Assembly (NCBI RefSeq): GCF_016907085.1
Contig: NZ_JAFBBJ010000001.1
Location: forward strand, 2,542,001 to 2,606,000
Length of the DNA stretch: 64,000 bases
Direction of reading: 5' to 3'
DNA from: Clavibacter michiganensis
GTDB taxonomy: Bacteria; Actinomycetota; Actinomycetes; Actinomycetales; Microbacteriaceae
In this document: one piece after another, positions 42,281-49,684 of the stretch
Position numbering within the stretch: the first letter of the stretch is position 1
Layout of the letters: every line of letters begins with the position of its first letter
The notes under the pieces: model-generated
What the model saw: only the letters and a program-made list of their open reading frames with translations
The model's database searches: none
Told to the model about the DNA's origin: nothing
Translations under genes and position numbers: made by a program

Positions 42281-43624
42281 TCAGCGGAGGTAGGAGAGCG
42301 CCGGGAACGCGTGCATCGCGTCCTCCAGCAGGGAGCGCGCGACCGTGACGGAGTCGACGAGCGGGTGGTGCGCGAGCGCGCGGACGGCCGCGGCGCGGGA
42401 TCCGCCGACGCCGGCCTCGATGGTCTGCCGCTCCACGTACTTCGCGTTGGTCACGAGGCCCACCCCGAAGTCGGGCAGCTCCGTGCCCGCGACCGGATGC
42501 GCGCCCGAGGCGTCGACGACGCACGGCACCTCGACCACGGCGTCCGCGTCCAGCGCGGCGAGCGTCCCGCGGTTGCGCACGTTGAGGATCAGCCGGGCGC
42601 TCTGGTCGTACGCGATGCCGCGCATGAGCGCGATCGCGACGTCCTCGTAGCCGCCCGAGACGAGGTCGTCCTCGTCGCGGTCGCCCATGCCGGCCGACTG
42701 CCGGTTGGTGGCCATGTAGGTGGTCTCGCGGTCGAGGCGCGTGCGCTCCCAGAGCGCGAGCGCGGACACGTCGTGCCGGTGCTCGAGCTGCTCGTAGAAC
42801 CGGCCCTGCTGCTCCACGAGGAAGGCGCCGCGGGTCTGCGCGGCGAGCTGGTCGGCGTGCCGGACCTCCCGCCGGAAGTAGTAGTAGTGGAGGTACTCGT
42901 TCGGCACGGCGCCGAGCTCGGTGACCCACTCGGCGCCGAAGAGCCGGCCCTCCTCGAACGTGCCGATGAGGTCGGGGCGGGCCATGAGGTCCGGCAGCAC
43001 GTCGCGGCCGTCGACCCGCAGGCCGCGCAGCCAGCCGAGGTGGTTGAGCCCCGCGTAGTCGATGACCACGTCGTCGCCCACGACGCCGAGCGCGCCGAGC
43101 ACGCGGCGGGCGAGGCCGATGGGGGAGTCGCAGATCCCGATGACGCGGTCGCCGAGCACGCGCGACATGGCCTCGGTGACGACGCCCGCCGGGTTCGTGA
43201 AGTTGATGACCCAGGCGTCGGGGGCCTGCACGCGGATCCGCTCGGCCAGGTCCATGACGACCGGCAGCGTCCGCAGCGCGTAGGAGATGCCGCCGTAGCC
43301 GACGGTCTCCTGGCCGATGACGCCGTGCGCCATGCCGAGCCGCTCGTCGCACGAGCGCCCGGCCATGCCGCCCACGCGGATCGCCGAGAACACGAACGCG
43401 GCGCCCGCGAGCGCCTCGTCGAGGTCGGTGTGCAGCGTGATCACGGGGGCATCGGCGTAGGCCGCGGCCTGCTCCGCGAGCACGCGCGCGACGGCCGTGA
43501 GGCGCACCTCGTCCGTGTCGTAGAGGGCCACGTGGTCCACCCGGCCGGCCTCGTGGTCGCGCAGCAGCGCCGAGTAGACGAGCGGGACGCGGAAGCCGCC
43601 CCCGCCCAGGATCGTGAGCCTCAT
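42281..43624 (-). CDS. GH4 family 6-phospho-glycosidase (NAD/Mn-dependent)
   Basis: 447 residues. N-terminal NAD-binding ILGGGGFRVPLVYSALL, the VINFTNPAGVVTEAMSR block, GICDSPIGLARRVLGALG (Cys as metal ligand) and YAGLNHLGWLRGLRVDG (His metal ligand, NHLGW) identify GH4, probably of the 6-phospho-beta-glucosidase subgroup. These enzymes use NAD for a redox-elimination cleavage of phosphorylated disaccharides. The ATG overlaps the DeoR stop (ATGA), and GH38 follows. No PTS gene is in this operon, so the phosphorylated substrate would come from elsewhere, for instance the nearby nagE PTS or the PfkB-type kinase. Subgroup assignment is by eye only. Confidence 0.9.
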   Translation of the reverse strand: MRLTILGGGGFRVPLVYSALLRDHEAGRVDHVALYDTDEVRLTAVARVLAEQAAAYADAPVITLHTDLDEALAGAAFVFSAIRVGGMAGRSCDERLGMAHGVIGQETVGYGGISYALRTLPVVMDLAERIRVQAPDAWVINFTNPAGVVTEAMSRVLGDRVIGICDSPIGLARRVLGALGVVGDDVVIDYAGLNHLGWLRGLRVDGRDVLPDLMARPDLIGTFEEGRLFGAEWVTELGAVPNEYLHYYYFRREVRHADQLAAQTRGAFLVEQQGRFYEQLEHRHDVSALALWERTRLDRETTYMATNRQSAGMGDRDEDDLVSGGYEDVAIALMRGIAYDQSARLILNVRNRGTLAALDADAVVEVPCVVDASGAHPVAGTELPDFGVGLVTNAKYVERQTIEAGVGGSRAAAVRALAHHPLVDSVTVARSLLEDAMHAFPALSYLR

Positions 43625-44367
43625 GCGACGGTCACCGACACTCCCTTGTCCGCGAGGCCCTGCGACACCCGCTCGTGCGGGGCGGCCTCGGTGATCAGCT
43701 GCGTCAGCGACGCGGTGGGGGCGACACGGCCGGCGCCGGTGCCCGGGAACTTGGAGGAGTCGGCGAGCACCGTGACCCGGTCGCTCATGTCGGCCATCGC
43801 GCGCTTGATGGGCACCTGGGCCATCGTCGTGTCGCGCAGGTCGCCGTTGTCGGCGATGCCGCTCACGCCCACGAACGCGTGGTCGGCGTGCAGCATCCGC
43901 AGGCTCTCGGCCGTGAGCGGGCCGGACACCGAGCGGTAGACCGGATCCCAGTCGCCCGGCAGCAGGATGAGCCGCACGCTCCGGTCGTCCCGCAGCACGT
44001 CGAACGCGGCGACGTTCGCGGTTATCACGGTGACGGCCCGGCCGCGCAGCTGCTCGGCGAGGTGCAGCGTGGTCGTGCCGATGTCGAGCACGACCGACTG
44101 GCCGTCCTGGATCTGCGCCGCCGCGGTGCGCGCGATGCGCTCCTTGGCCTCGCGGTTGACCTGCTCGACCTCGGCGAAGGGCGCGTCGACCTCGATCAGC
44201 ACGGCGCCGCCGTGGGTGCGCCGGAGCGCGCCCTGCTCGTCGAGGCGGGCCAGGTCGCGGCGGATGGTCGCGTCGCTCGTGCCGGCGGCCTCGGCGAGCT
44301 CGGCGACCGTGGCGCTGCGGGTGGCGCGCAACCGGTCGAGGATCACGAACTCTCGGGCGTCTCTCAT
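43621..44367 (-). CDS. DeoR family sugar-responsive repressor
   Basis: 248 residues. HTH at about 5-57 (FVILDRLRATRSATVAELAEAAGTSDATIRRDLARLDEQGALRRTHGGAVL) followed by the DeoR sensor domain with VVLDIGTTTLHLAEQL, ITANVAAFDVL, LLPGDWDPVYRSVSGPL and VLADSSKFPG, the phospho-sugar-binding fold. First gene of the DeoR-GH4-GH38 operon. The divergent kinase/ABC operon starts 208 bases away; the region between contains a perfect 16-bp palindrome and two TGAACA repeats, so it may control both directions. Start ATG at 44367. Confidence 0.9.
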   Translation of the reverse strand: MRDAREFVILDRLRATRSATVAELAEAAGTSDATIRRDLARLDEQGALRRTHGGAVLIEVDAPFAEVEQVNREAKERIARTAAAQIQDGQSVVLDIGTTTLHLAEQLRGRAVTVITANVAAFDVLRDDRSVRLILLPGDWDPVYRSVSGPLTAESLRMLHADHAFVGVSGIADNGDLRDTTMAQVPIKRAMADMSDRVTVLADSSKFPGTGAGRVAPTASLTQLITEAAPHERVSQGLADKGVSVTVA

Positions 44368-44429
44368 GATGTGAACATTAGCGCGCAGGATCAGTCAGAA
44401 ACAATCTCGTAATGAACAAGGTCTTCCAT

Positions 44430-44445
44430 CCATGTGCTCACATGG
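44430..44445. promoter_or_regulatory. perfect 16-bp palindrome in DeoR/kinase divergent region
   Basis: CCATGTGCTCACATGG: seven-base arms around CT. Two TGAACA elements (at about 44372 and 44413) lie between it and the DeoR gene, and a GAAACAATC element at 44397, reminiscent of TTTC-type repeats bound by DeoR proteins. An operator is the likely reading, but which regulator binds cannot be told. Confidence 0.5.
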
Positions 44446-44574
44446 GCTAGAAACGTCACTACCGGTCGGCGGGCACCCGTCGACCTCGTCCCGCCGGCAG
44501 CGTCGCCGTCGGCGGACCCGCACCGCTCGCCGCCTGAGGCAGCGTCGCGGCCCACCCGAAGGAATGAGGTCCCC

Positions 44575-45612
44575 GTGCCCGCAGACCCGCGTCCCGACCA
44601 GGGCACCGCCGACCAGGGCGCTGCCGGCCAGGCTCCCGCCGGGCTGCTCGTCGTCGGGCAGCTCTTCGCGGACGTCGTGTTCGGCGAGCTGTCGGGCGGA
44701 CCCCGGCCGGGCCACGAGATCTGGACGTCGTCCTTCGGGCACGGCCCCGGCGGCATCGCGAACTTCGCGGTCGCCGGCGCGCGCCTCGGGGTGCCGACCG
44801 CCATCGCGGCGGCCGTGGGCACGGATCCGTTCTCCCACCTCGTGCGCGCCGCGCTCGCCGCCGAGGGCGTGTCGCTCGACCACCTCGTGACCCTCGACGA
44901 CTGGGCGCTCCCCGTCACCGCGTCCCTGACCTACGACGACGACCGCGCGCTCGTCACGGGCGGCGTGCCCTGCCCGCTCGGATCCGACGAGCTCGTCCCG
45001 GGGGAGGTGCCGGCCGCCGCCGCGGCCCTCGTGCACCTGGATCCGCAGCGCAGCGCCTGGATCGGGCGTGCCGCCGCCGCGGGCACCGACGTCTACGCCG
45101 ACGTCGGCTGGGACCCGTCCGAGCGCTGGGACCCCGCCATCCTCGACCAGCTCGACGACTGCCACGCGTTCGTCCCCAACGAGCTCGAGGCCGCCGCCTA
45201 CACGGGCACCGACTCGGCCGTGCAGGCCGCCCGGGCGCTCGCCGCGCGGGTGCCGCTCAGCATCGTGACGTCCGGATCCCGCGGCGTCGTCGCCGTCGAC
45301 GCCGGCGCCGGCGAGGAGGTCGTGCGGCCGCCGCTCGCCGTGCGCGCGGTCGACGCGACCGGCGCGGGCGACGTGTTCGGCGCCGCGCTCGCCGCGTCCG
45401 CCCGCGCACCCTGGTCCCTCACCGAGCGCGTCGACTTCGCCTGCCTCGTCGCGGGGATCACGGTCACCCGCCCCGGCGGCGCGTCCGGGGCCCCGCGGCT
45501 CGACGAGCTCGTGCCCTGGCTGCGCGCGCACCCCGAGGCGGCCGAGCCCGGCCGCTACGACTACCTCGCCGACGCGCTCGCCCATCCCGACGCGGCCCGC
45601 CTGCTCGCCTGA
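44575..45612 (+). CDS. PfkB-family carbohydrate kinase
   Basis: 345 residues. Ribokinase-fold features: LLVVGQLFADVVFGEL at the N-terminus, GHGPGGIANFAVAGARLGVPTAIAAAVGTDPF (GG switch), a middle DVYADVGWDPSERWDP segment, VPNELEAAAYTG and the ATP/anion-hole motif VDATGAGDVFGAAL with catalytic Asp. It phosphorylates a sugar or amino sugar; which one is not visible. The GTG at 44575 has GAGG 5 bases upstream; an earlier ATG in frame would add 47 unconserved residues across the operator region. First gene of an operon with an ABC importer, a NagB-like deaminase and beta-galactosidase, suggesting the imported sugar or its product is phosphorylated and, if an amino sugar, deaminated. Confidence 0.88.
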   Translation: MPADPRPDQGTADQGAAGQAPAGLLVVGQLFADVVFGELSGGPRPGHEIWTSSFGHGPGGIANFAVAGARLGVPTAIAAAVGTDPFSHLVRAALAAEGVSLDHLVTLDDWALPVTASLTYDDDRALVTGGVPCPLGSDELVPGEVPAAAAALVHLDPQRSAWIGRAAAAGTDVYADVGWDPSERWDPAILDQLDDCHAFVPNELEAAAYTGTDSAVQAARALAARVPLSIVTSGSRGVVAVDAGAGEEVVRPPLAVRAVDATGAGDVFGAALAASARAPWSLTERVDFACLVAGITVTRPGGASGAPRLDELVPWLRAHPEAAEPGRYDYLADALAHPDAARLLA

Positions 45613-45688
45613 GCCGGCCCGACGCTCCTCATCCCGACCCCCTCCGCCCGCCCCGACCCTCCTGTCCCTCACCGAATCGAGAACCACC

Positions 45689-46975
45689 ATGCCCATCCCC
45701 ACCGCCCGCCGTCCCCGCGCCCGGCGCATCGTCGTCGGCGTCGCGACCCTCGCGCTCCTCGCGCCGGTCCTCGCCTCCTGCTCGTCGTCGTCGGGATCCT
45801 CGGCGGGCGGCCAGCTCGACCTCTGGATCTGGCCGGACGGCCTCAGCCAGACGGTGCTCGACAAGGTGCCCGCGGAGGTGCCCGGCACGACGCTCAACGT
45901 CTCCACCATCGGCGGCGACTTCAAGCAGAAGCTCGTCACCACGTTCACGGGCCGCTCGGGTCTGCCGTCCGTCACGGGCGTCAAGGGCGAGGACATGCCG
46001 TACTTCCTCAGCGAGGACGGGCTCTTCGAGAACCTGGACGACCTGGGCGCGAAGGACGTCACCGACCAGTACCCGGCGTGGAAGCTGAAGGAGGCGACCA
46101 CGAAGGACGGCCAGCTCATCGGCCTCCCCATCGACATCGGCCCCACCGCCCTCTACTACCGCGCGGACGTGTTCAAGGAGGCCGGCCTGCCGAGCGAGCC
46201 CGCCGACGTCGCCGCCGCGACCGCCACCTGGGACGACTACTTCGCGTTCGGCAAGAAGCTCAAGGCGGCGACCGGCGGCGCGATCTTCGTGGACGCGTCC
46301 GACGTGTTCACCAAGTCGCTCGGCCAGGGCACCACCCGCTTCGTCGACGAGGACGGGAACTTCACCGGCGACAGCGACACCGTCAAGACCGCCTGGGACC
46401 GCGCCGTGCTCGCCTGGAAGGACGGCCTCACCGCGAACGTGACCGACGGCAGCCCGGACTGGGCGTCGGCCATCAGCAACGGATCCCTCCCCGCGCTCCT
46501 CGGCGCCTCCTGGTACCAGGCCGACCTCAAGAGCGCGACCGCGGACACCTCGGGCGACTGGCGCGTCGCGCCCATGCCCGGCGGCCCGGCCAACATCGGC
46601 GGCTCGTTCCTCTCCATCCCCTCCGGCACCAAGGACCCGCAGGCCGCGTTCGCGGTGATCAAGGACGTGCTGAGCGAGGACAACCAGGTCACCGCGTACG
46701 CCGACAAGGGCATCTTCCCGTCGGCCACCGCCGCGTACGACTCCCCGGAGCTGCAGAAGGGCGACGACTTCTTCGGCGGCCAGTCGACCGTCGGGATCTT
46801 CGCCGACGCGGCCGCCAAGATGCCCACCGCCTACACGAGCCCCTACGACAACCAGGTGCAGGCCGCGTTCGTCACCGAGCTGCAGAACGTGACGTCGCTC
46901 GGCAAGGACCCGGACCAGGCCTGGACCGACGCCGTCGCCGCCGGCGAGGCCGCCCTGAAGACCGCGAAGCAGTGA
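45689..46975 (+). CDS. sugar ABC transporter substrate-binding lipoprotein
   Basis: 428 residues. Lipobox VLASC gives lipidated Cys31, followed by a Ser-rich linker and a family 1 solute-binding fold (DLWIWPDGLSQTVLDKVPAEV, GEDMPYFLSEDGLFENLDDL, GLPIDIGPTALYYRADVFKEAGLP, FGGQSTVGIFADAAAKMPT). It feeds the two permeases that follow by overlap. No ATPase gene is in this operon; sharing of a general MsiK-like ATPase is usual for such actinobacterial importers. Ligand unknown; the operon's beta-galactosidase suggests a galactoside. The start ATG has a weak ribosome site (GAATCGAGAA). Confidence 0.9.
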   Translation: MPIPTARRPRARRIVVGVATLALLAPVLASCSSSSGSSAGGQLDLWIWPDGLSQTVLDKVPAEVPGTTLNVSTIGGDFKQKLVTTFTGRSGLPSVTGVKGEDMPYFLSEDGLFENLDDLGAKDVTDQYPAWKLKEATTKDGQLIGLPIDIGPTALYYRADVFKEAGLPSEPADVAAATATWDDYFAFGKKLKAATGGAIFVDASDVFTKSLGQGTTRFVDEDGNFTGDSDTVKTAWDRAVLAWKDGLTANVTDGSPDWASAISNGSLPALLGASWYQADLKSATADTSGDWRVAPMPGGPANIGGSFLSIPSGTKDPQAAFAVIKDVLSEDNQVTAYADKGIFPSATAAYDSPELQKGDDFFGGQSTVGIFADAAAKMPTAYTSPYDNQVQAAFVTELQNVTSLGKDPDQAWTDAVAAGEAALKTAKQ

Positions 46976-48006
46976 TCCCCGTCGCCGTCCGCCCGGGAGG
47001 GCGCCCGCCCGCGCCCTCCCGGGCGGGCGCGGGTCCCTCGGGCTCCGCGCCGTCCCGGGCGGGCGCGGGCGCGCGGGGGATCCGCCGCACGTGGCCGTAC
47101 TACGTCGCCATCGCGCCGTTCTTCGTGCTGTTCCTGATCTTCGGCCTGTTCCCGGCGCTCTACTCGCTCGTGCTCTCGTTCCAGGACTGGAACGGGCTCG
47201 GCACGGCCAAGTGGGTGGGCCTCGCGAACTTCCAGGCCCTCGCGGCCGACGGCACGTTCTGGCTGTCCATCAGGAACACGCTCGTCATCTTCGCGCTGTC
47301 GACGTTCCCGATGATGGCGATCGCCGTCGTCGTCGCGGCCATGCTCAACTCGGCCAAGCGGCTCAGCACCTTCTACAAGATCAGCTACTTCGTGCCGAAC
47401 GTCACGAGCGTGGTGGCGATGGCGGTGCTGTTCGGATCCATCTTCGGCGACAGCTTCGGGCTCGTGAACGCGGGGCTCCGCGCGATCGGCCTCGACGGCG
47501 TGGCCTGGCTCTCGACGCCGTGGGCGATCCAGGTGACCATCGCGATCCTCATCACCTACCAGTGGACCGGCTACAACGCGATCATCTTCCTCGCCGGCAT
47601 GCAGGCCATCGGCACCGAGGTCTACGAGGCCGCCAAGCTCGACGGCGCGGGCGCGATCCGCACCTTCTGGTCGGTGACGCTGCCGCTCCTGCGGCCGACG
47701 ATCCTCTTCGTGCTCGTGGTCTCGACCATCACCGGACTGCAGAGCTTCACCGAGGCGCAGGTGCTCACGGCCTCCTCCAGCACGACGAACCCGAACTCGG
47801 GCGGCGCGGGCCAGGCCGGCCTCACGACCGTCCTGTACTTCTACCAGCAGGCCTTCAACTACAACCGCTTCGGCTACGGCGCCGCCATCGCGTGGGGCGT
47901 GTTCCTGCTCGTGGTGATCTTCTCCATCATCAGCTTCCGGCTCGGGTCGGAGAAGAAGGAGAAGGTCGTGCGGGCGCCCGGCACGAGGAAGGGGCAGCGC
48001 GCATGA
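46972..48006 (+). CDS. sugar ABC transporter permease (MalF/UgpA-type)
   Basis: 344 residues. A Pro/Gly/Arg-rich N-terminal tail (about 1-40, with a repeated SRAGAG unit) precedes six membrane segments, beginning YYVAIAPFFVLFLIFGLFPALYSLVLSF. The EAA coupling motif is EVYEAAKLDGAGAIRTFWSVTLPLLRPTI. It pairs with the second permease encoded next. GTG start overlaps the binding-protein stop (GTGA); this start gives a long cytoplasmic tail, and a later start is possible but has no ribosome site. Confidence 0.9.
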   Translation: MIPVAVRPGGRPPAPSRAGAGPSGSAPSRAGAGARGIRRTWPYYVAIAPFFVLFLIFGLFPALYSLVLSFQDWNGLGTAKWVGLANFQALAADGTFWLSIRNTLVIFALSTFPMMAIAVVVAAMLNSAKRLSTFYKISYFVPNVTSVVAMAVLFGSIFGDSFGLVNAGLRAIGLDGVAWLSTPWAIQVTIAILITYQWTGYNAIIFLAGMQAIGTEVYEAAKLDGAGAIRTFWSVTLPLLRPTILFVLVVSTITGLQSFTEAQVLTASSSTTNPNSGGAGQAGLTTVLYFYQQAFNYNRFGYGAAIAWGVFLLVVIFSIISFRLGSEKKEKVVRAPGTRKGQRA

Positions 48007-48854
48007 GCACGACCGTCCATGCGCCGCGCCGGCGGCAGCTGCCGCCCGGCCGGGTGATCCTGCACGGGGTGCTGTTCGCGGGATCCATCGTCAGTCTCTT
48101 CCCGCTCTACTGGCTCGTCGTGATGGCGAGCAACACCACGAGCGACATCTACAAGTCGCCGCCCGTGCTCGTGCCGGGGCCGTACCTGTGGGACAACATC
48201 CAGGCCGTGTTCCGCACGATCGACTTCGGCGGCTCGCTCATGAACACCGTGATCGTCGCGGTCTCCGTGACGGTGCTCGTGCTGTTCTTCGACTCGATCG
48301 CGGCGTTCACGTTCGCGAAGTACGAGTTCCCGGGGCGGCGCGTGCTGTTCGCGCTGCTGCTCGTGACGTTCATGCTGCCCGCGCAGCTGTCGGTGATCCC
48401 GCAGTTCGTCACGATGATCAACCTCGGCTGGGTGGGCCAGCTGCAGGCGCTCATCGTGCCGGCGGCGGCGAACGCGTTCGGCATCTTCTGGCTGCGGCAG
48501 TTCATCATCTCGAGCGTGCCGGACGAGCTCATCGACGCGGCCCGCATCGACGGCGCCGGGTTCTTCCGGCAGTACCTCACGGTGTGCCTGCCGCTCATCC
48601 GGCCGGGTCTCGGGTTCCTCGGGATCTTCACCTTCATCGCCGCGTGGAACGACTACCTCTGGCCGCTCATCGTGCTCAACGACCCGGGCACGCTGACGCT
48701 GCAGGTGGCGATGAGCCAGCTGAACAGCGCCCACGGCAAGGACTACGGCATGGTCATGGCGGGCGCGCTGCTCGCGGTGATCCCGCTCATCGTCGTGTTC
48801 CTCGTGGGCGCCAAGCAGTTCATCGGCGACATCGCGAAGGGCGCGCTGAAGTGA
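48003..48854 (+). CDS. sugar ABC transporter permease (MalG/UgpE-type)
   Basis: 283 residues, six membrane segments starting VILHGVLFAGSIVSLFPLYWLVVMA. EAA motif: DELIDAARIDGAGFFRQYLTVCLPLIRPGLGFLGIFTFIAAWNDYLWPLI, the usual MalG-type pattern. Starts with ATG overlapping the preceding stop (ATGA) and its own stop overlaps the deaminase-like gene (GTGA). Forms the membrane channel with the first permease. Confidence 0.92.
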   Translation: MSTTVHAPRRRQLPPGRVILHGVLFAGSIVSLFPLYWLVVMASNTTSDIYKSPPVLVPGPYLWDNIQAVFRTIDFGGSLMNTVIVAVSVTVLVLFFDSIAAFTFAKYEFPGRRVLFALLLVTFMLPAQLSVIPQFVTMINLGWVGQLQALIVPAAANAFGIFWLRQFIISSVPDELIDAARIDGAGFFRQYLTVCLPLIRPGLGFLGIFTFIAAWNDYLWPLIVLNDPGTLTLQVAMSQLNSAHGKDYGMVMAGALLAVIPLIVVFLVGAKQFIGDIAKGALK

Positions 48855-49615
48855 CGGGGGCGTCGACGCGGCCGCCGCGGATCATGGCCGTGGACGACCA
48901 GGCGGCCCTCGGGGTCGCCGCGGCGGATGTGGTCCAGGCGTTCCTCGGCGAGGACCCGGCCGGCGTGCTGGGGGTGGCGACCGGATCCAGCCCCGAGCCG
49001 CTCTACGCCGAGCTCGGTCGGCGGCACCGGGAGCGCGGCCTCGTCACCGACGGCCTCTCGCTCGTGGCGCTCGACGAGTACGTGGGCCTGCCGGCGGGGC
49101 ACCCGCAGTCGTACCTCGCGTTCGTGCGGGCGCGCATCGCCGAGCCGCTCGGCGTGCCGAGCGCGCGCGTGATCGTGCCCGACGGCGCGGCGGCCGACCC
49201 GCGCGCGGCGGCGCACGAGCACGAGCGGCGGATCCACCGGCTCGGCGGCGCAGGTCTCCAGATCGTGGGCATCGGCGCCAACGGGCACCTCGGCTTCAAC
49301 GAGCCGGGCTCGCCGTTCGACGGGGTCAGCCGCGTGGTGCGCCTCGCCGAGGGCACGCGGCGCGACAACGCGCGGTACTTCGGCGGGGATCCCGCGCGGG
49401 TGCCGACGCACGCTATCACGCAGGGGATCGCGACGATCATGTCGGCCGAGCGGATCCTGCTCGTCGCCTCGGGCGACCGCAAGGCCGACGCGCTCGCCGC
49501 GGCGCTCGCCGGGTCGGTCTCGGAGGCGGTGCCCGCCTCGATCCTGCAGCGGCATCCGCGCGTGACCGTCGTCGCCGACCGGGCCGCGCTCGCGGGGCTC
49601 GCGACGCTCGCCTGA
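48851..49615 (+). CDS. second NagB-family isomerase/deaminase
   Basis: 254 residues of the glucosamine-6-phosphate deaminase family: VATGSSPEPLYAEL, LVALDEYVGLPAGHPQSY, IVGIGANGHLGFNEPGSPFDGVSRVV and RRDNARYFGGDPARVPTHAITQGIATIMSA. Key residues are Asp75, Asn144, His146 and Glu151; an Asn at the Asp141 position is common in Gram-positive NagB enzymes, so the site looks intact, unlike the nagB at 37036. The SPFDG stretch differs from the SSLxSRTR of the canonical substrate loop, so specificity for another amino-sugar phosphate such as galactosamine-6-P is possible. GTG start overlaps the permease stop. Its place between an importer and beta-galactosidase, with a PfkB kinase upstream, supports amino-sugar catabolism. 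Confidence 0.85.
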   Translation: MTGASTRPPRIMAVDDQAALGVAAADVVQAFLGEDPAGVLGVATGSSPEPLYAELGRRHRERGLVTDGLSLVALDEYVGLPAGHPQSYLAFVRARIAEPLGVPSARVIVPDGAAADPRAAAHEHERRIHRLGGAGLQIVGIGANGHLGFNEPGSPFDGVSRVVRLAEGTRRDNARYFGGDPARVPTHAITQGIATIMSAERILLVASGDRKADALAAALAGSVSEAVPASILQRHPRVTVVADRAALAGLATLA

Positions 49616-49684
49616 CCGGGACCGCCCGGTCGCCGCATCCGCCGCCACCCGCGCTCCGGCGCACCGACCAGCACGGAGACCCGC

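Noticed and set aside
48851..49615. Asp141-to-Asn change in the second NagB as an inactivating mutation
   Set aside because: Asn at this site followed by GHxGFNEPG is common in Gram-positive NagB proteins, so it is not evidence of lost function.
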